Position numbers and translations under genes: made by a program. From the NCBI RefSeq assembly GCF_006539945.1, contig NZ_BJNZ01000025.1, positions 1 through 64,000 of the forward strand: a stretch of DNA of 64,000 nt, in the 5' to 3' direction. The notes below the pieces were generated by a model. It searched no databases and was not told where the DNA came from. It saw only the letters and a program-made list of their open reading frames with translations. The DNA comes from Cellulosimicrobium cellulans. GTDB taxonomy: Bacteria; Actinomycetota; Actinomycetes; Actinomycetales; Cellulomonadaceae. Within the stretch, counting starts at the first letter, position 1; each line of letters starts with the position of its first letter. Of this stretch, positions 25,241 to 33,560 are shown piece after piece.

Positions 25241-26614
25241 CTACGCGCTCCCCGTGGTCGCGAGCGCGGACCGCACGACGAACCGCGACGCCCCCGCACC
25301 GGCCAGCACGAGGGCTGACGCCGCCGCGACGCACAGCAGGAACTGCACGACGACCTCGACGTTCGCGAACGCGTTGAGACCGATCACCGGGACCATGAAC
25401 AGCAGCGCAGCGAACGTCGAGACACCCACGCTCACGACGAGCGGGACGAGCGTCTCGCGGAAGCGCGCCTGGTCGAGCGTGCGCAGGTCCGTGCCGGACA
25501 GCACGAGCGTGCGGTACTCGTTGCGCTGGTCGATGACGCGGCCCGCCTGCATGACGCCCGTCGAGACGGCGGCGAGCACGCCCGCGATGGCGAGGGTGAG
25601 GAACCCGCCGGTCTTCATGTCGGTGAGGTACTGCACCTCGTCCGGGTCGGCGCCCAGGCCGGGGTCGAGGAGCGCGAAGATGCTCGTCAGTCCCGCGATG
25701 AACGTCGCGAGCGCGACGCCGCCGACGGAGCGCCACGCCGTCTTCGGGTTGTCCACGATCCGCCGCCCGGCGAGCAGCGTCGGCACGCGCCGTGCGCTCC
25801 CGGCCGTCATCTTGCCCACGAGCCAGATGACGAACGGACCCACGACGTTCACCGTCGCGAAGCCGACCAGCAGGATGACGGTGAGGACGGTGAGGACGAC
25901 CGCCACGGACCCGAAGGACAGGTTGGTCGCGATGATCAGCGCGACGAACGCGACGCCCATCGACAGCAGCCGGACGGCCTTGAGCCCGGGCGGCGTGACG
26001 CGGGCCGCGACCCCGAGCGGGGTGATCGCGACGCGGCGCAGGCTGACGAGCGCGGAGACGAGTGCGATCGCGACGACGAGCACGACCGCGCCGAGCAGCG
26101 CGGGCACCCCCACCCAGAGCTCGCCGATCGCGAAGGTGCGTCCCTGGAAGCGGAGCTGCGCGACGAGGGGCAGCAGCGCGCCGTAGCCGAGCAGGCCGGC
26201 GAGCGCGCCGATCACGGCCTGCGCGGCGGCGTCGAGGGCGGTGAGAGTGGTGACCTGGCCCGTCGTCGCCCCCGCGAGGCGCAGAGCCGCGAGGCGGGCG
26301 TCGCGGCGCGCGACGGCGAGGCGCGCGGCCGCCGCGCCGAGCGTCACGAGCGGGATGAGCAGCAGGAGCGACGCGACGCCCGCGAGGAGCGGGTACTGCG
26401 TGGCGTACGGCGTGATGGCCGAGTCCATGCCCTCGCGCATGCCGTCGATGCCCCCGGCGCGCTCGAGGAACGCGTGGAAGCCACCCATGACGACGAGCAG
26501 GATCGCCGTCGTCACGCCGAAGGCGATGATCGCGAGGACGTTCGTCAGGCCCTGCGGGTCGCGCTCGTCGGCGCTGCGGCGGCGCAGGAGCCACCAGAGG
26601 TCGACGGTCCTCAT
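25241..26614 (-). CDS. FtsX-like ABC transporter permease (MacB type)
   Basis: 457 aa. Two FtsX-like blocks are seen, each of several hydrophobic segments separated by loops: the first around residues 25-230 (LAIIAFGVTTAILLVVMGGF, RLAALRLAGATTGQVTTL), the second around 255-450 (RNEYRTLVLSGTDLRTLDQ, then three helices). Such permeases, with a MacB-type ATPase, usually export peptides, antibiotics or lipoproteins or act in bacitracin-type resistance. Both RLAALRLAGA and YRTLVLSGTD are the cytoplasmic coupling motifs of the family. Its ATG overlaps the stop of the ATPase gene (ATGA), so the two form one operon read leftwards. Confidence 0.88.
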   Translation of the reverse strand: MRTVDLWWLLRRRSADERDPQGLTNVLAIIAFGVTTAILLVVMGGFHAFLERAGGIDGMREGMDSAITPYATQYPLLAGVASLLLLIPLVTLGAAAARLAVARRDARLAALRLAGATTGQVTTLTALDAAAQAVIGALAGLLGYGALLPLVAQLRFQGRTFAIGELWVGVPALLGAVVLVVAIALVSALVSLRRVAITPLGVAARVTPPGLKAVRLLSMGVAFVALIIATNLSFGSVAVVLTVLTVILLVGFATVNVVGPFVIWLVGKMTAGSARRVPTLLAGRRIVDNPKTAWRSVGGVALATFIAGLTSIFALLDPGLGADPDEVQYLTDMKTGGFLTLAIAGVLAAVSTGVMQAGRVIDQRNEYRTLVLSGTDLRTLDQARFRETLVPLVVSVGVSTFAALLFMVPVIGLNAFANVEVVVQFLLCVAAASALVLAGAGASRFVVRSALATTGSA

Positions 26615-27378
26615 CGCGCGCTCTCCTGGCTCGGCGCGCTCGGGGTCGCGGGCTGGGCCCCGGGGGCGAAGAACTCGCCGGAGATGCGGCCGTCGCGCAT
26701 CGTCACGGTGCGGGTGCAGTGGCGCGCGACGCCCGCGTCGTGCGTGACGACGACGAGCGCGGCGCCCGAGTCGCGGGTGGCGCGCGTGAGCACGTCGAGC
26801 ACCTCGGCACCGGTCGACTGGTCGAGCGCGCCGGTGGGCTCGTCGGCGAAGACGACGCCGGGCGACCCGACGAGAGCGCGCGCGATCGCGACGCGCTGGG
26901 CCTGACCGCCGGAGAGCTCGCCCGGGCGGCGCTGCTCCATCCCGGCGAGGCCGAGGTGCGCGAGCCACCGCGCAGCGACGGCCGTGGCCTCCGTGCGTGC
27001 CGTGCCCGCGAGCATGAGCGGCAGGGCGGCGTTCTCGACCGCGGGCAGCTCGGGCAGGAGCTGGCCGGACTGGAAGACGAAGCCGAAGTCCTCGCGCCGC
27101 AGGACCGTGCGACGCGCCTCGGAGAGCGTCGTCACGTCCTCGCCGCGCCACGACACCGAGCCGGACGTCGGGGTGATGATGCCCGCGAGGACGTGCAGGA
27201 GCGTCGTCTTGCCGGACCCGGACGGGCCCATGATCGCGAGCGACTCGCCCGGGTGGACCGTGAGGTTCACGCCCGCGAGGGCGTGCGTCGCGGTCTGGGC
27301 GGAGCCGTAGACCTTGGTGAGCGCGCTCGCGACGAGGGGCGAGCCGCCGGGGGCGGGGGAGGGGCCGGTGAACGTCAT
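26611..27378 (-). CDS. ABC transporter ATP-binding protein (MacB/LolD type)
   Basis: 255 aa. Walker A GPSGSGKTTLLHVLAG (about residues 50-65), Q-loop FVFQSGQLLPEL, signature LSGGQAQRVAIARAL, Walker B VVFADEPTGALD and H-loop VVVTHD are complete. The insertion-free MacB/LolD pattern (TEPxxGALD) indicates a non-importer function. First gene of a two-gene operon with the FtsX-like permease. No adjacent two-component system is present, unlike the classical bacitracin-sensing modules. The upstream 230 bp up to tRNA-Arg holds the divergent promoters; I saw no operator. Confidence 0.93.
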   Translation of the reverse strand: MTFTGPSPAPGGSPLVASALTKVYGSAQTATHALAGVNLTVHPGESLAIMGPSGSGKTTLLHVLAGIITPTSGSVSWRGEDVTTLSEARRTVLRREDFGFVFQSGQLLPELPAVENAALPLMLAGTARTEATAVAARWLAHLGLAGMEQRRPGELSGGQAQRVAIARALVGSPGVVFADEPTGALDQSTGAEVLDVLTRATRDSGAALVVVTHDAGVARHCTRTVTMRDGRISGEFFAPGAQPATPSAPSQESAR

Positions 27379-27608
27379 GGATCGATCGTCCGACGGTGGC
27401 CGGTCCTGCCGCGTCGGGCTGGGGACGGGACGTCGGGAAGCTCGCGTCCGACCCAGGGGGGACCGCCCGAGGCGTCAGGTGCGGCGAGGGTCGGACGGCG
27501 TGGCGTCCGTCACCCCGGCCCGTCCAGGGCCGGATCGGTTTGGGTTCGGGGCGGGGACACGGTAGTGTTCTCGACGGCCGGTGAGCGATCAGCGGCCAAG
27601 CAGGACCG

Positions 27609-27681
27609 GCGCCCGTAGCTCAACGGATAGAGCATCTGACTACGGATCAGAAGGTTGGGGGTTCGAATCCCTTCGGGCGCA
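27609..27681 (+). tRNA. tRNA-Arg (anticodon ACG)
   Basis: 73 nt. Acceptor GCGCCCG/CGGGCGC with discriminator A, anticodon loop CTACGGA between CTGA and TCAG arms, T-loop GGTTCGAATCC. Confidence 0.96.
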
Positions 27682-27686
27682 CAGCA

Positions 27687-27720
27687 GAAGCCCCGGAACC
27701 ACGTGTGGTTCCGGGGCTTC
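27687..27720 (+). terminator. Hairpin terminator after tRNA-Arg
   Basis: Perfect 16-bp inverted repeat (GAAGCCCCGGAACCAC and its complement), 5 nt after the tRNA end. The 270 bp from here to ectA contain no gene that I can support. Confidence 0.85.
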
Positions 27721-27974
27721 GTCGTTCCTGAGCAGAGCTCATCCGCCGCGCCGACCCGACCCTTGGACGGTGCGGGCACGTCGGCGCGGCCGCCGACGGG
27801 ATCCGCCGGTGCCACCTTCCCCGGTATCTCACCCACAGAGACGTGGGGCGCGGGTGCGCCGACTGCTGACCAGAACCGGCCTTCCGCATGATCCTGCGGC
27901 TCTTGTGGGTGATCTGACGCCCGATCGAGCCGTCGAACAGTCATGCAAGGGTGCAATATCACCGGGAGAAGGCC

Positions 27975-27980
27975 TAGGGT
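27975..27980 (+). promoter_or_regulatory. -10 box (TAGGGT) of the ect operon
   Basis: TAGGGT 10 nt before the ectA ATG, giving a predicted leader of only about 4 nt. No clear -35; osmotic control, usual for ect genes, cannot be read from the sequence. Confidence 0.45.
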
Positions 27981-27990
27981 CGTCAACGGT

Positions 27991-28557
27991 ATGGACACGA
28001 CGACGAACGCCGCGCCCACCGACCCTTCGACCTCGAACGCCGCCGACGCGCCGTGGGCCCCGCCCCGCGCCGGGGTGCGACGGACCGCCGTACGCCGTCC
28101 CGCACCGGACGACGGCGCGGCCATGTGGCGTGTCGCGCGTGACTCCGGCGAGCTCGACCTGAACTCGTCGTACGCGTACCTTCTCCTCGCCCAGCACTTC
28201 GCCGACACGTGCCGCGTCGCCGTCGTCGAGGGAGAGGTGGTCGGGTTCGTCTCTGGCTACCTGCTCCCCGATGATCCGTCCCGCCTGTTCGTCTGGCAGG
28301 TCGCCGTGGCCGAGGAGCATCGCGGGCAGGGCGTCGCAGGTCAGCTCCTCGACTCGGTCGTCGACGCGTCACCCGGTCTGGTCTCCGTGATCACGACCGT
28401 CGCTCAGGAGAACGTCGCCTCGCGCGCGCTGTTCGTGCGTTGGGCCGCCCGGCGAGGAGCGACGATCACGACGCGACCGCTGTTCACCGCGGACCAGTTC
28501 CCCGACGCGCACGTCGACGAGCCGATGCTCGTCATCGAGGGCGTGCACGCACGCTGA
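27991..28557 (+). CDS. ectA: L-2,4-diaminobutyrate N-acetyltransferase EctA
   Basis: 188 aa. It acetylates diaminobutyrate at the gamma-amino group, the second step of ectoine synthesis. A GNAT fold is visible: DLNSSYAYLLLAQHFADTC (substrate-side signature of EctA), VWQVAVAEEHRGQGVAGQLLD (acetyl-CoA loop, about residues 97-117) and VITTVAQENVASRALFVRWA. The N-terminal about 40 residues (Thr/Asn/Pro-rich) are not part of the fold. The first gene of ectABC; the following gap to ectB is 118 bp and contains only a weak hairpin. Confidence 0.95.
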   Translation: MDTTTNAAPTDPSTSNAADAPWAPPRAGVRRTAVRRPAPDDGAAMWRVARDSGELDLNSSYAYLLLAQHFADTCRVAVVEGEVVGFVSGYLLPDDPSRLFVWQVAVAEEHRGQGVAGQLLDSVVDASPGLVSVITTVAQENVASRALFVRWAARRGATITTRPLFTADQFPDAHVDEPMLVIEGVHAR

Positions 28558-28675
28558 GCCCCTGGCCGGCGGGAGCCGGCGCAGGACGTGGGCTACGCCG
28601 GTCCGGCGCACGGGTGACGCCGTAGCCCCTCGCACTCTCACGCACCCGAGCGCACCACCCCAAGGAGAGTCCTTC

Positions 28676-29974
28676 GTGACGATCTCGACCGTCCCTGCCT
28701 CCGAGGCGTACGCCGCCGACGACCCGACGGGCTTCACGGCCCTGGAGTCCGGCGTGCGCAGCTACTCGCGCGCCTGGCCCGCCGTGTTCGACCGTGCGGT
28801 CGGCGCGACCGTCCGTGCCGAGGACGGCACCGAGTACCTCGACTTCTTCGCCGGGGCCGGGTCGTTGAACTACGGGCACAACGAGCCACGGCTCAAGCAG
28901 GTGCTCCTCGACTACCTGGCCGACGACCGCATGGTCCACTCGCTCGACATGCTCACCACGGCGCGCCGGGACTTCCTCGAGACGTTCCACGACCGGATCC
29001 TGCGTCCGCGCGGCCTCGACCACAAGGTCGTGTTCCCCGGCCCGGGCGGCGCGAACGCCGTGGAGGCGGCACTGAAGCTCGCCCGCAAGGTCACGGGGCG
29101 TGAGTCGGTCATCACCTTCACCAACGCGTTCCACGGGATGACGCTGGGCGCGCTGTCCGTCACGGGCAGCTCGATGAAGCGAGGGGGCGCGGGGGTCCCG
29201 CTCGTGCACGCGACGCCGATGCCGTACGACGACTACTTCGACGGCGACGTCCCGGACTTCGTGTACCTGGAGCGGCTGCTCGCGGACGGCGGCAGCGGGC
29301 TCAACGAGCCCGCCGCGGTCATCGTCGAGACGGTCCAGGGGGAGGGCGGCATCAACGCGGCGCGCGCGGAGTGGCTGCGCGGGCTGGCCGACCTGTGCTC
29401 CCGGCACGGGATCCTCCTCATCGTCGACGACATCCAGATGGGCTGCGGGCGCACGGGCGGGTTCTTCTCGTTCGAGGACGCCGGCATCGTCCCGGACATC
29501 GTCTGCCTGTCCAAGTCGATCTCGGGCTACGGCCTGCCGATGGCGCTCACGCTCATCCGCCCGGAGCTCGACGTGTGGGAGCCGGGGGAGCACAACGGCA
29601 CGTTCCGGGGGTTCGCGCCGGCGTTCGCGACGGCGGCGGAGGCGATCCGCGCGTACTGGTCGGACGACGCGCTCGAGCGCTCGACGCTCGCCAAGGGCGC
29701 CCTGGTGGAGGCGCACCTGAACTCGGTCGTCGCGCGCTACCCCGACCACGGGCTCGTCTCGAAGGGCCGCGGCCTCGCGCGCGGCGTGCAGCTGCCCGAC
29801 GGCGACCTGGCCGGCACGGTGTGCGCGGAGGCCTTCGCGCGCGGCCTGCTCGTGGAGACGTCCGGTCCGTCGGGCGAGGTGGTCAAGCTCCTTCCGCCGC
29901 TGACCCTCACGGATGCCGAGCTGCGTCGCGGGCTCGCCGTGCTGGACGACGCGCTGGCCGCCGTCCTGCGCTGA
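28676..29974 (+). CDS. ectB: Diaminobutyrate-2-oxoglutarate transaminase EctB
   Basis: 432 aa, class III PLP aminotransferase. It converts aspartate semialdehyde to L-2,4-diaminobutyrate, the first committed step to ectoine. Motifs: [15 protein letters not shown] near the start of the fold, [17 protein letters not shown], the cofactor-binding [13 protein letters not shown], and the PLP lysine in [14 protein letters not shown] (about residue 280). AAGGAGA lies 8 nt before the GTG. Length and motifs are normal. Confidence 0.97.
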   Translation: MTISTVPASEAYAADDPTGFTALESGVRSYSRAWPAVFDRAVGATVRAEDGTEYLDFFAGAGSLNYGHNEPRLKQVLLDYLADDRMVHSLDMLTTARRDFLETFHDRILRPRGLDHKVVFPGPGGANAVEAALKLARKVTGRESVITFTNAFHGMTLGALSVTGSSMKRGGAGVPLVHATPMPYDDYFDGDVPDFVYLERLLADGGSGLNEPAAVIVETVQGEGGINAARAEWLRGLADLCSRHGILLIVDDIQMGCGRTGGFFSFEDAGIVPDIVCLSKSISGYGLPMALTLIRPELDVWEPGEHNGTFRGFAPAFATAAEAIRAYWSDDALERSTLAKGALVEAHLNSVVARYPDHGLVSKGRGLARGVQLPDGDLAGTVCAEAFARGLLVETSGPSGEVVKLLPPLTLTDAELRRGLAVLDDALAAVLR

Positions 29975-30056
29975 GACGCTCCGTGCCGGGCCCGTCGTGG
30001 CGCCCGGTGCCGGAGCGCCGACCGACCTGGCTCGAACCCGACCTGGAGGAACACCC

Positions 30057-30458
30057 ATGATCGTCCGCACGCTCGACGAGATCACCGGCACCGAGGCCGA
30101 CGTCCGCAGCGAGAACTGGCGCAGCAGGCGCATCGTGCTCGCGAAGGAGGGCGTCGGGTTCTCGGTGCACGAGACCACGCTGTACGCCGGTACCGAGAGC
30201 ACGTTCTGGTACGCCAACCACGTCGAGGCCGTGTTCGTCACGTCCGGCGAGGGGGAGATCGAGGACCTCGGCACCGGCGCGGTGCACCCGCTCGCCCCGG
30301 GCACGCTGTACCTGCTGAACGACCACGACAAGCACGTCGTCCGGCCGCGGACGGAGATCCGGTGCGTGTGCGTCTTCAACCCGCCCGTGACGGGGCGCGA
30401 GGTCCATGACGAGAACGGCGTGTATCCCCTCGTCACGGAGTCGCCCGCGCCCGCCTGA
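30057..30458 (+). CDS. ectC: L-ectoine synthase EctC
   Basis: 133 aa, a single cupin domain. It cyclises N-gamma-acetyl-diaminobutyrate to ectoine. The conserved [27 protein letters not shown] region (given in part), the metal-binding Glu/Tyr/His set in [20 protein letters not shown] and [11 protein letters not shown] are intact. GGAGGA lies 7 nt before the ATG. No ectD (hydroxylase) or aspartokinase gene follows, so the product would be ectoine and not 5-hydroxyectoine unless ectD lies elsewhere. Confidence 0.97.
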   Translation: MIVRTLDEITGTEADVRSENWRSRRIVLAKEGVGFSVHETTLYAGTESTFWYANHVEAVFVTSGEGEIEDLGTGAVHPLAPGTLYLLNDHDKHVVRPRTEIRCVCVFNPPVTGREVHDENGVYPLVTESPAPA

Positions 30459-30476
30459 GCGGCGGTGGGAGCGCCG

Positions 30477-30516
30477 TGACCCCGGGCCCGTGTCGGCCCG
30501 ACCCAGGCTCGGGGTC
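30477..30516 (+). terminator. GC hairpin after ectC
   Basis: ACCCCG/CGGGGT outer arms with an inner GGCC...GGCC pair, about 20 bp after the ectC stop. A moderately convincing terminator that separates ectC from the tetR gene. Confidence 0.5.
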
Positions 30517-30548
30517 GCGGTCCGCCCGGTCGCGCACGGAAGGTTTTC

Positions 30549-30567
30549 AGCACGACCGTGCTACGGT
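30549..30567 (+). promoter_or_regulatory. tetR promoter with overlapping palindromic operator
   Basis: AGCACGACCGTGCT (30549-30562) is a perfect palindrome apart from its AC centre and overlaps the first base of the -10 box TACGGT (30562-30567). The GTG start lies 6 nt after the box. A binding protein here would block its own promoter. The same half-sites recur at 31245-31262. Confidence 0.65.
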
Positions 30568-30573
30568 CGGGAT

Positions 30574-31182
30574 GTGACCAAGGGCGACGAGACGCGGCAG
30601 GCGATCTTGCACCGTGGCGTGGAGGCCGCGTACCGCGTCGGGCTGACCGGGCTCACCATCGGCGAGCTCGCGTCGGCCACGGGCATGTCGAAGTCCGGCC
30701 TGTACGCGCACTTCCGCTCCAAGGAGTCGCTCCAGCTCGCGGTGCTCGGCCAGGCGCGCGCCGAGTTCATCGACACGGTGGTCGCGCCCGCGCTGCGCAC
30801 CCCGCGCGGCGAGCCGCGGATGCGGGCGCTGTTCGAGGGGTGGCTCGCGTGCGACCTGCGCCAGGACCCCGGCGGGTGCCTGTTCGTCAAGGCGGCGACC
30901 GAGCTCTCCGCGCAGCAGGGTCCCGTCCGGGACCAGCTCGTCCGTGACCACCGCGACCTCTGCGACGCCGTGGCGCAGGTCTTCCGCACGTGCGTCGCGG
31001 AGGGTGGCTTCCGTGCCGACGTCGACCCGGAGCAGTTCGCCTCCGACCTCTACGGCGTCATGCTCGGGGTGAACCACGCGCACGTCTTCATGGCCGACCC
31101 GCTCGCCGAGGAGCGCGCCCGGCGTGCGTTCGAGGCCCTGCTCGACGCGGCGCGCACGCCGGCGCCGGTCCCTGTCCGCTGA
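30574..31182 (+). CDS. TetR-family regulator
   Basis: 202 aa. HTH region: RQAILHRGVEAAYRVGLTGLTIGELASATGMSKSGLYAHFRSKE (quoted only to show order; residues about 6-49), with GLYAHF as the TetR recognition-helix end. The C-terminal domain (FEGWLACDLRQDPGGCLFVKAATELS) is of the type seen in AcrR-like regulators next to hydrolases. GTG start is leaderless (TACGGT box). It is followed after 38 bp by an alpha/beta hydrolase gene; a shared palindrome points to control of both. Confidence 0.9.
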   Translation: MTKGDETRQAILHRGVEAAYRVGLTGLTIGELASATGMSKSGLYAHFRSKESLQLAVLGQARAEFIDTVVAPALRTPRGEPRMRALFEGWLACDLRQDPGGCLFVKAATELSAQQGPVRDQLVRDHRDLCDAVAQVFRTCVAEGGFRADVDPEQFASDLYGVMLGVNHAHVFMADPLAEERARRAFEALLDAARTPAPVPVR

Positions 31183-31220
31183 CCGCATCCGTCTGCACCA
31201 CCGACCGAGAGGAACCTTCC

Positions 31221-32252
31221 GTGGGCGTCTCAGGCTCGAAGAAAAGCACGACCGTTCGTGCTGACCGCCGTCGTGCGGCACGGCGGCGCAGGGCCGCTCT
31301 CCAGCTCGCGCTCGTCCGCACGCGCCTCGCCGCACTCCAGGCGGTCTCGCCGCGCCGTGCCGCGAGCCTCGCGCTCGACCTGTGGTGCACCCCGCCCGAC
31401 GGAGCCGGGCGACGCCGGGACGACCGCACGATCCCTGGCAGGCTCACCACGGTGACGACCGACGCCGGGGCACGCGTCGTCGTCGAGACGTGGGCCGCGG
31501 CCGGAGGCGGCGGCGAAGAACGGGCGCGCCATGACGGTGGCCCGACGGCGAGCGGCTCGCGCGCCGGGGCCGGCGTCGTCTACCTGACCCACGGGTGGGG
31601 CGGGTGGCGCGGGCAGCTCGGCGCGTTCGTCGAGCCCCTGCGGGCCGCCGGCTACCGCGTCGTCGCCTTCGACGCGCCGAGCCACGGCGACGCGGGGCCC
31701 GGCCGGCTCGGCCCGCGGCGCAGCACGATGCCCGAGCTCGCGGACGCCCTCGCCGCGGTGGTCCGCGAGCACGGCGACGCGACGGCGGTCGTCGCGCACT
31801 CGCTCGGCACCGCGACGACCGTCCTCGCCGTCCGTGACGGGCTGCCCGTGGAGCGGCTCGTGCTCGTCGCGGCGATCGCGGACGTGCTGGGCGAGCTCGA
31901 CGGGTTCGCCGACCTGCTCGGGCTCTCACGCCCGACCCGTGAGCTGCTCCGGGGTCTGCTCTCCGACGTCGCCGGTCGGCCGCTGGCCGAGCTGGACGTG
32001 CGCGAGACCCTGCGGACCCACCCGGTCCCGCCTGCGCTCGTCGTGCACGACCGAGCGGACAAGGAGGTCCCGTACCCGGTCGGCGCAGCGCTCGCCGCGG
32101 CCTGGCCCGAGGGCGAGCTGCTCACGACCCAGGGGCTCGGCCACCACCGCCTGCTGCGCGACCCCGAGGTCGTGCGCGCCGTCGTGGACTACGTGACGCC
32201 GGTGCGCCCCGCCGAGCCCGTCGAGCACGACCTCGCGCGCCGCGGGGCCTGA
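31221..32252 (+). CDS. Alpha/beta hydrolase
   Basis: 343 aa. Alpha/beta-hydrolase fold: oxyanion-side HGWGGWRGQL (about residue 118), the nucleophile elbow AHSLGTATT (Ser about 192; G-x-S-x-G type as HSLGT with preceding Ala), the acid in VVHDRADKEVPY (Asp) and the catalytic His in GLGHHRLL. The substrate is unknown; lipid esters or xenobiotics are typical for TetR-linked members. The first about 65 residues are Arg-rich and helical (LALVRTRLAALQAVSPRRAASLALDLW). GTG with GAGGAA just before. A TetR-type palindrome (AGCACG-N6-CGTGCT, 31245-31262) lies inside codons 9-14, an unusual intragenic place. Confidence 0.87.
   Translation: MGVSGSKKSTTVRADRRRAARRRRAALQLALVRTRLAALQAVSPRRAASLALDLWCTPPDGAGRRRDDRTIPGRLTTVTTDAGARVVVETWAAAGGGGEERARHDGGPTASGSRAGAGVVYLTHGWGGWRGQLGAFVEPLRAAGYRVVAFDAPSHGDAGPGRLGPRRSTMPELADALAAVVREHGDATAVVAHSLGTATTVLAVRDGLPVERLVLVAAIADVLGELDGFADLLGLSRPTRELLRGLLSDVAGRPLAELDVRETLRTHPVPPALVVHDRADKEVPYPVGAALAAAWPEGELLTTQGLGHHRLLRDPEVVRAVVDYVTPVRPAEPVEHDLARRGA
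31245..31262 (+). promoter_or_regulatory. Second TetR-type palindrome, inside the hydrolase coding start
   Basis: AGCACGACCGTTCGTGCT: half-sites AGCACG and CGTGCT separated by 6 nt, sharing AGCACGACCGT with the site before tetR. It lies 24 nt after the hydrolase start codon, so a bound repressor could act as a roadblock. Confidence 0.6.
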
Positions 32253-32294
32253 GCGGTGCGTCCTCCGAGCGTCCGGGACGAGGACGACCTCGCG

Positions 32295-32741
32295 TCAGGG
32301 GGGCGGCAGGTACCCGGTGGCCCGCGTGAGGGCGCGGGCCCGGTTCGAGCGGGAGAGCATCACGCAGCCAGGGATGAACGCGCCGAGCAGCACGGGCCCG
32401 CCGACGAGCATGACGCCCCAGACGACGATCGCCAGGTAGCCCGCCGCGGAGTTCCGCGACGGGTCGCTGTCGGCGTACGCGAGCAGGACGATGCTGAGGA
32501 CCGCCGCCGCGACCATGAGCGCGACCGGCACCCAGATGAGCGCCCACGCCGTCGTCCGGTACCGGCGTGTGAACGCCGCCGGCGGGAGGGGCGGCAACGG
32601 GGGGTAGCCCGCGTGCGGCGATCCGGGCGGCGGGGACCCCTGGTGCGGGTGTCCGGGCGGGGGCGTGCCCGGAGCGGGACGCCCGGGCGGGTACGCGGCG
32701 CGGGGGTCCCGCTGCGGGTACGGGGGCGGCGAGGCGGTCAC
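32295..32741 (-). CDS. Pro-rich membrane protein, hypothetical
   Basis: 148 aa. The first 58 residues are Pro/Gly-rich (PPPYPQRDPRAAYPPG and similar), followed by two hydrophobic helices (about 64-86 WALIWVPVALMVAAAVLSIVL and about 102-128, VVWGVMLVGGPVLLGAFIPG). Such short proteins with a disordered cytoplasmic N-tail are common and uncharacterised in actinobacteria. GTG start at 32741; neither a ribosome site nor a strict TANNNT box precedes it (TATCCA is close), so the exact start is uncertain. It converges on the hydrolase gene and diverges from the GyrI-like gene. Confidence 0.65.
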   Translation of the reverse strand: MTASPPPYPQRDPRAAYPPGRPAPGTPPPGHPHQGSPPPGSPHAGYPPLPPLPPAAFTRRYRTTAWALIWVPVALMVAAAVLSIVLLAYADSDPSRNSAAGYLAIVVWGVMLVGGPVLLGAFIPGCVMLSRSNRARALTRATGYLPPP

Positions 32742-32846
32742 ACCGTGTGGATACCAGCCGCCGGACGGGGGCGCCAGCGCCGTCCACGCCGGGGTGGCCG
32801 CGCGGCGGGTCGGACGGGCGGGCGGGCCGTCGTCGGGGGCGGCGGG

Positions 32847-32852
32847 TAGCGT
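32847..32852 (+). promoter_or_regulatory. -10 box (TAGCGT) of the GyrI-like gene
   Basis: TAGCGT, 6 nt, ATG at 32859; leaderless layout. Confidence 0.5.
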
Positions 32853-32858
32853 CGGGCC

Positions 32859-33482
32859 ATGCCCTCGGACAAGGTGGACCTCAAGGCGCGGTACCGCGAG
32901 CTGTACGCCCCGCCGCGGGGCCGGTTCGTCGAGGTGGACGTCCCGACTCTCGCCTACCTCGCGGTCGACGGCGAGGGCGACCCGAACACCTCGCCCGCCT
33001 ACGCGGCGGCGGTCGAGGCGCTCTTCTCCGTCTCGTACGCGGTGAAGTTCGCGAGCAAGCGGGAGGGTCGCGACTACGTCGTCGGGCCGCTGGAGGGCCT
33101 GTGGACGGCCGAGGACCCGGGCACGTTCGTGCGGCGCGAGAAGGACGCGTGGCGCTGGACGCTGCTGGTGCTCCAGCCGGACTGGGTGGACGAGGACCTC
33201 GTCGTCGCGGCCACGGAGACGGTCCGCGCGAAGAAGGACGCCCCGGCCGCGCTCGACCTCGTGCGACGCACGAGCCTCACCGAGGGCCGGTCCGTGCAGA
33301 CCCTGCACGTCGGCTCGTACGACGACGAGGGCCCGGTGCTCGCGGAGCTGCACGACGTCTACCTGCCCGAGCACGGGCTGACGTTCGCCGGGCCGCACCA
33401 CGAGATCTACCTGAGCGACGTGCGGCGCACGGACCCGGCGAGGCTGCGCACCGTGCTGCGCCAGCCCGTCCGCCCGGCCTGA
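32859..33482 (+). CDS. GyrI-like small-molecule-binding domain protein
   Basis: 207 aa. Opening KVDLKARYRELYAPPRGRFVEVDVPTLAYLAVDGEGDPN (seen in parts) and the middle YVVGPLEGLWTAED, then WTLLVLQPDWVDEDLV and VQTLHVGSYDDEGPVLAELHDVY, are typical of the GyrI-like/SOUL-related stand-alone proteins (COG4832 type). The HVGxYDxExPxxxxLH motif marks the ligand pocket of this family. There is no HTH, so it is not a MerR/AraC regulator. Role unknown; members bind or degrade cyclopropanoid and other hydrophobic toxins. Confidence 0.85.
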   Translation: MPSDKVDLKARYRELYAPPRGRFVEVDVPTLAYLAVDGEGDPNTSPAYAAAVEALFSVSYAVKFASKREGRDYVVGPLEGLWTAEDPGTFVRREKDAWRWTLLVLQPDWVDEDLVVAATETVRAKKDAPAALDLVRRTSLTEGRSVQTLHVGSYDDEGPVLAELHDVYLPEHGLTFAGPHHEIYLSDVRRTDPARLRTVLRQPVRPA

Positions 33483-33545
33483 CGCTCGACGCGACGCCCC
33501 CCGACGCCCCCCCGCGACGCCCCCGACGCCCCCCCCGACGACCCG
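33483..33545. repeat. Degenerate GACGCCCCC tandem repeat
   Basis: Several copies of GACGCCCCC with 1-3 extra or missing bases lie between two convergent gene ends. Probably slipped-strand low-complexity DNA; it may act as a terminator region, but no stem is evident. Confidence 0.6.
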
Positions 33546-33560
33546 CCGACGACGCGGCCG

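Noticed and set aside
27510-28208. Open frames across tRNA-Arg that read GARSSTDRASDYGSEGWGFESLRAH (plus) or PEGIRTPNLLIRSQMLYPLSYGR (minus)
   Set aside because: These are the well-known false proteins produced by translating tRNA genes; the tRNA itself explains the sequence.
33483-33545. Short coding sequence in the GACGCCCCC repeat
   Set aside because: Pure low-complexity repeat between two stop codons, with no start or ribosome site.
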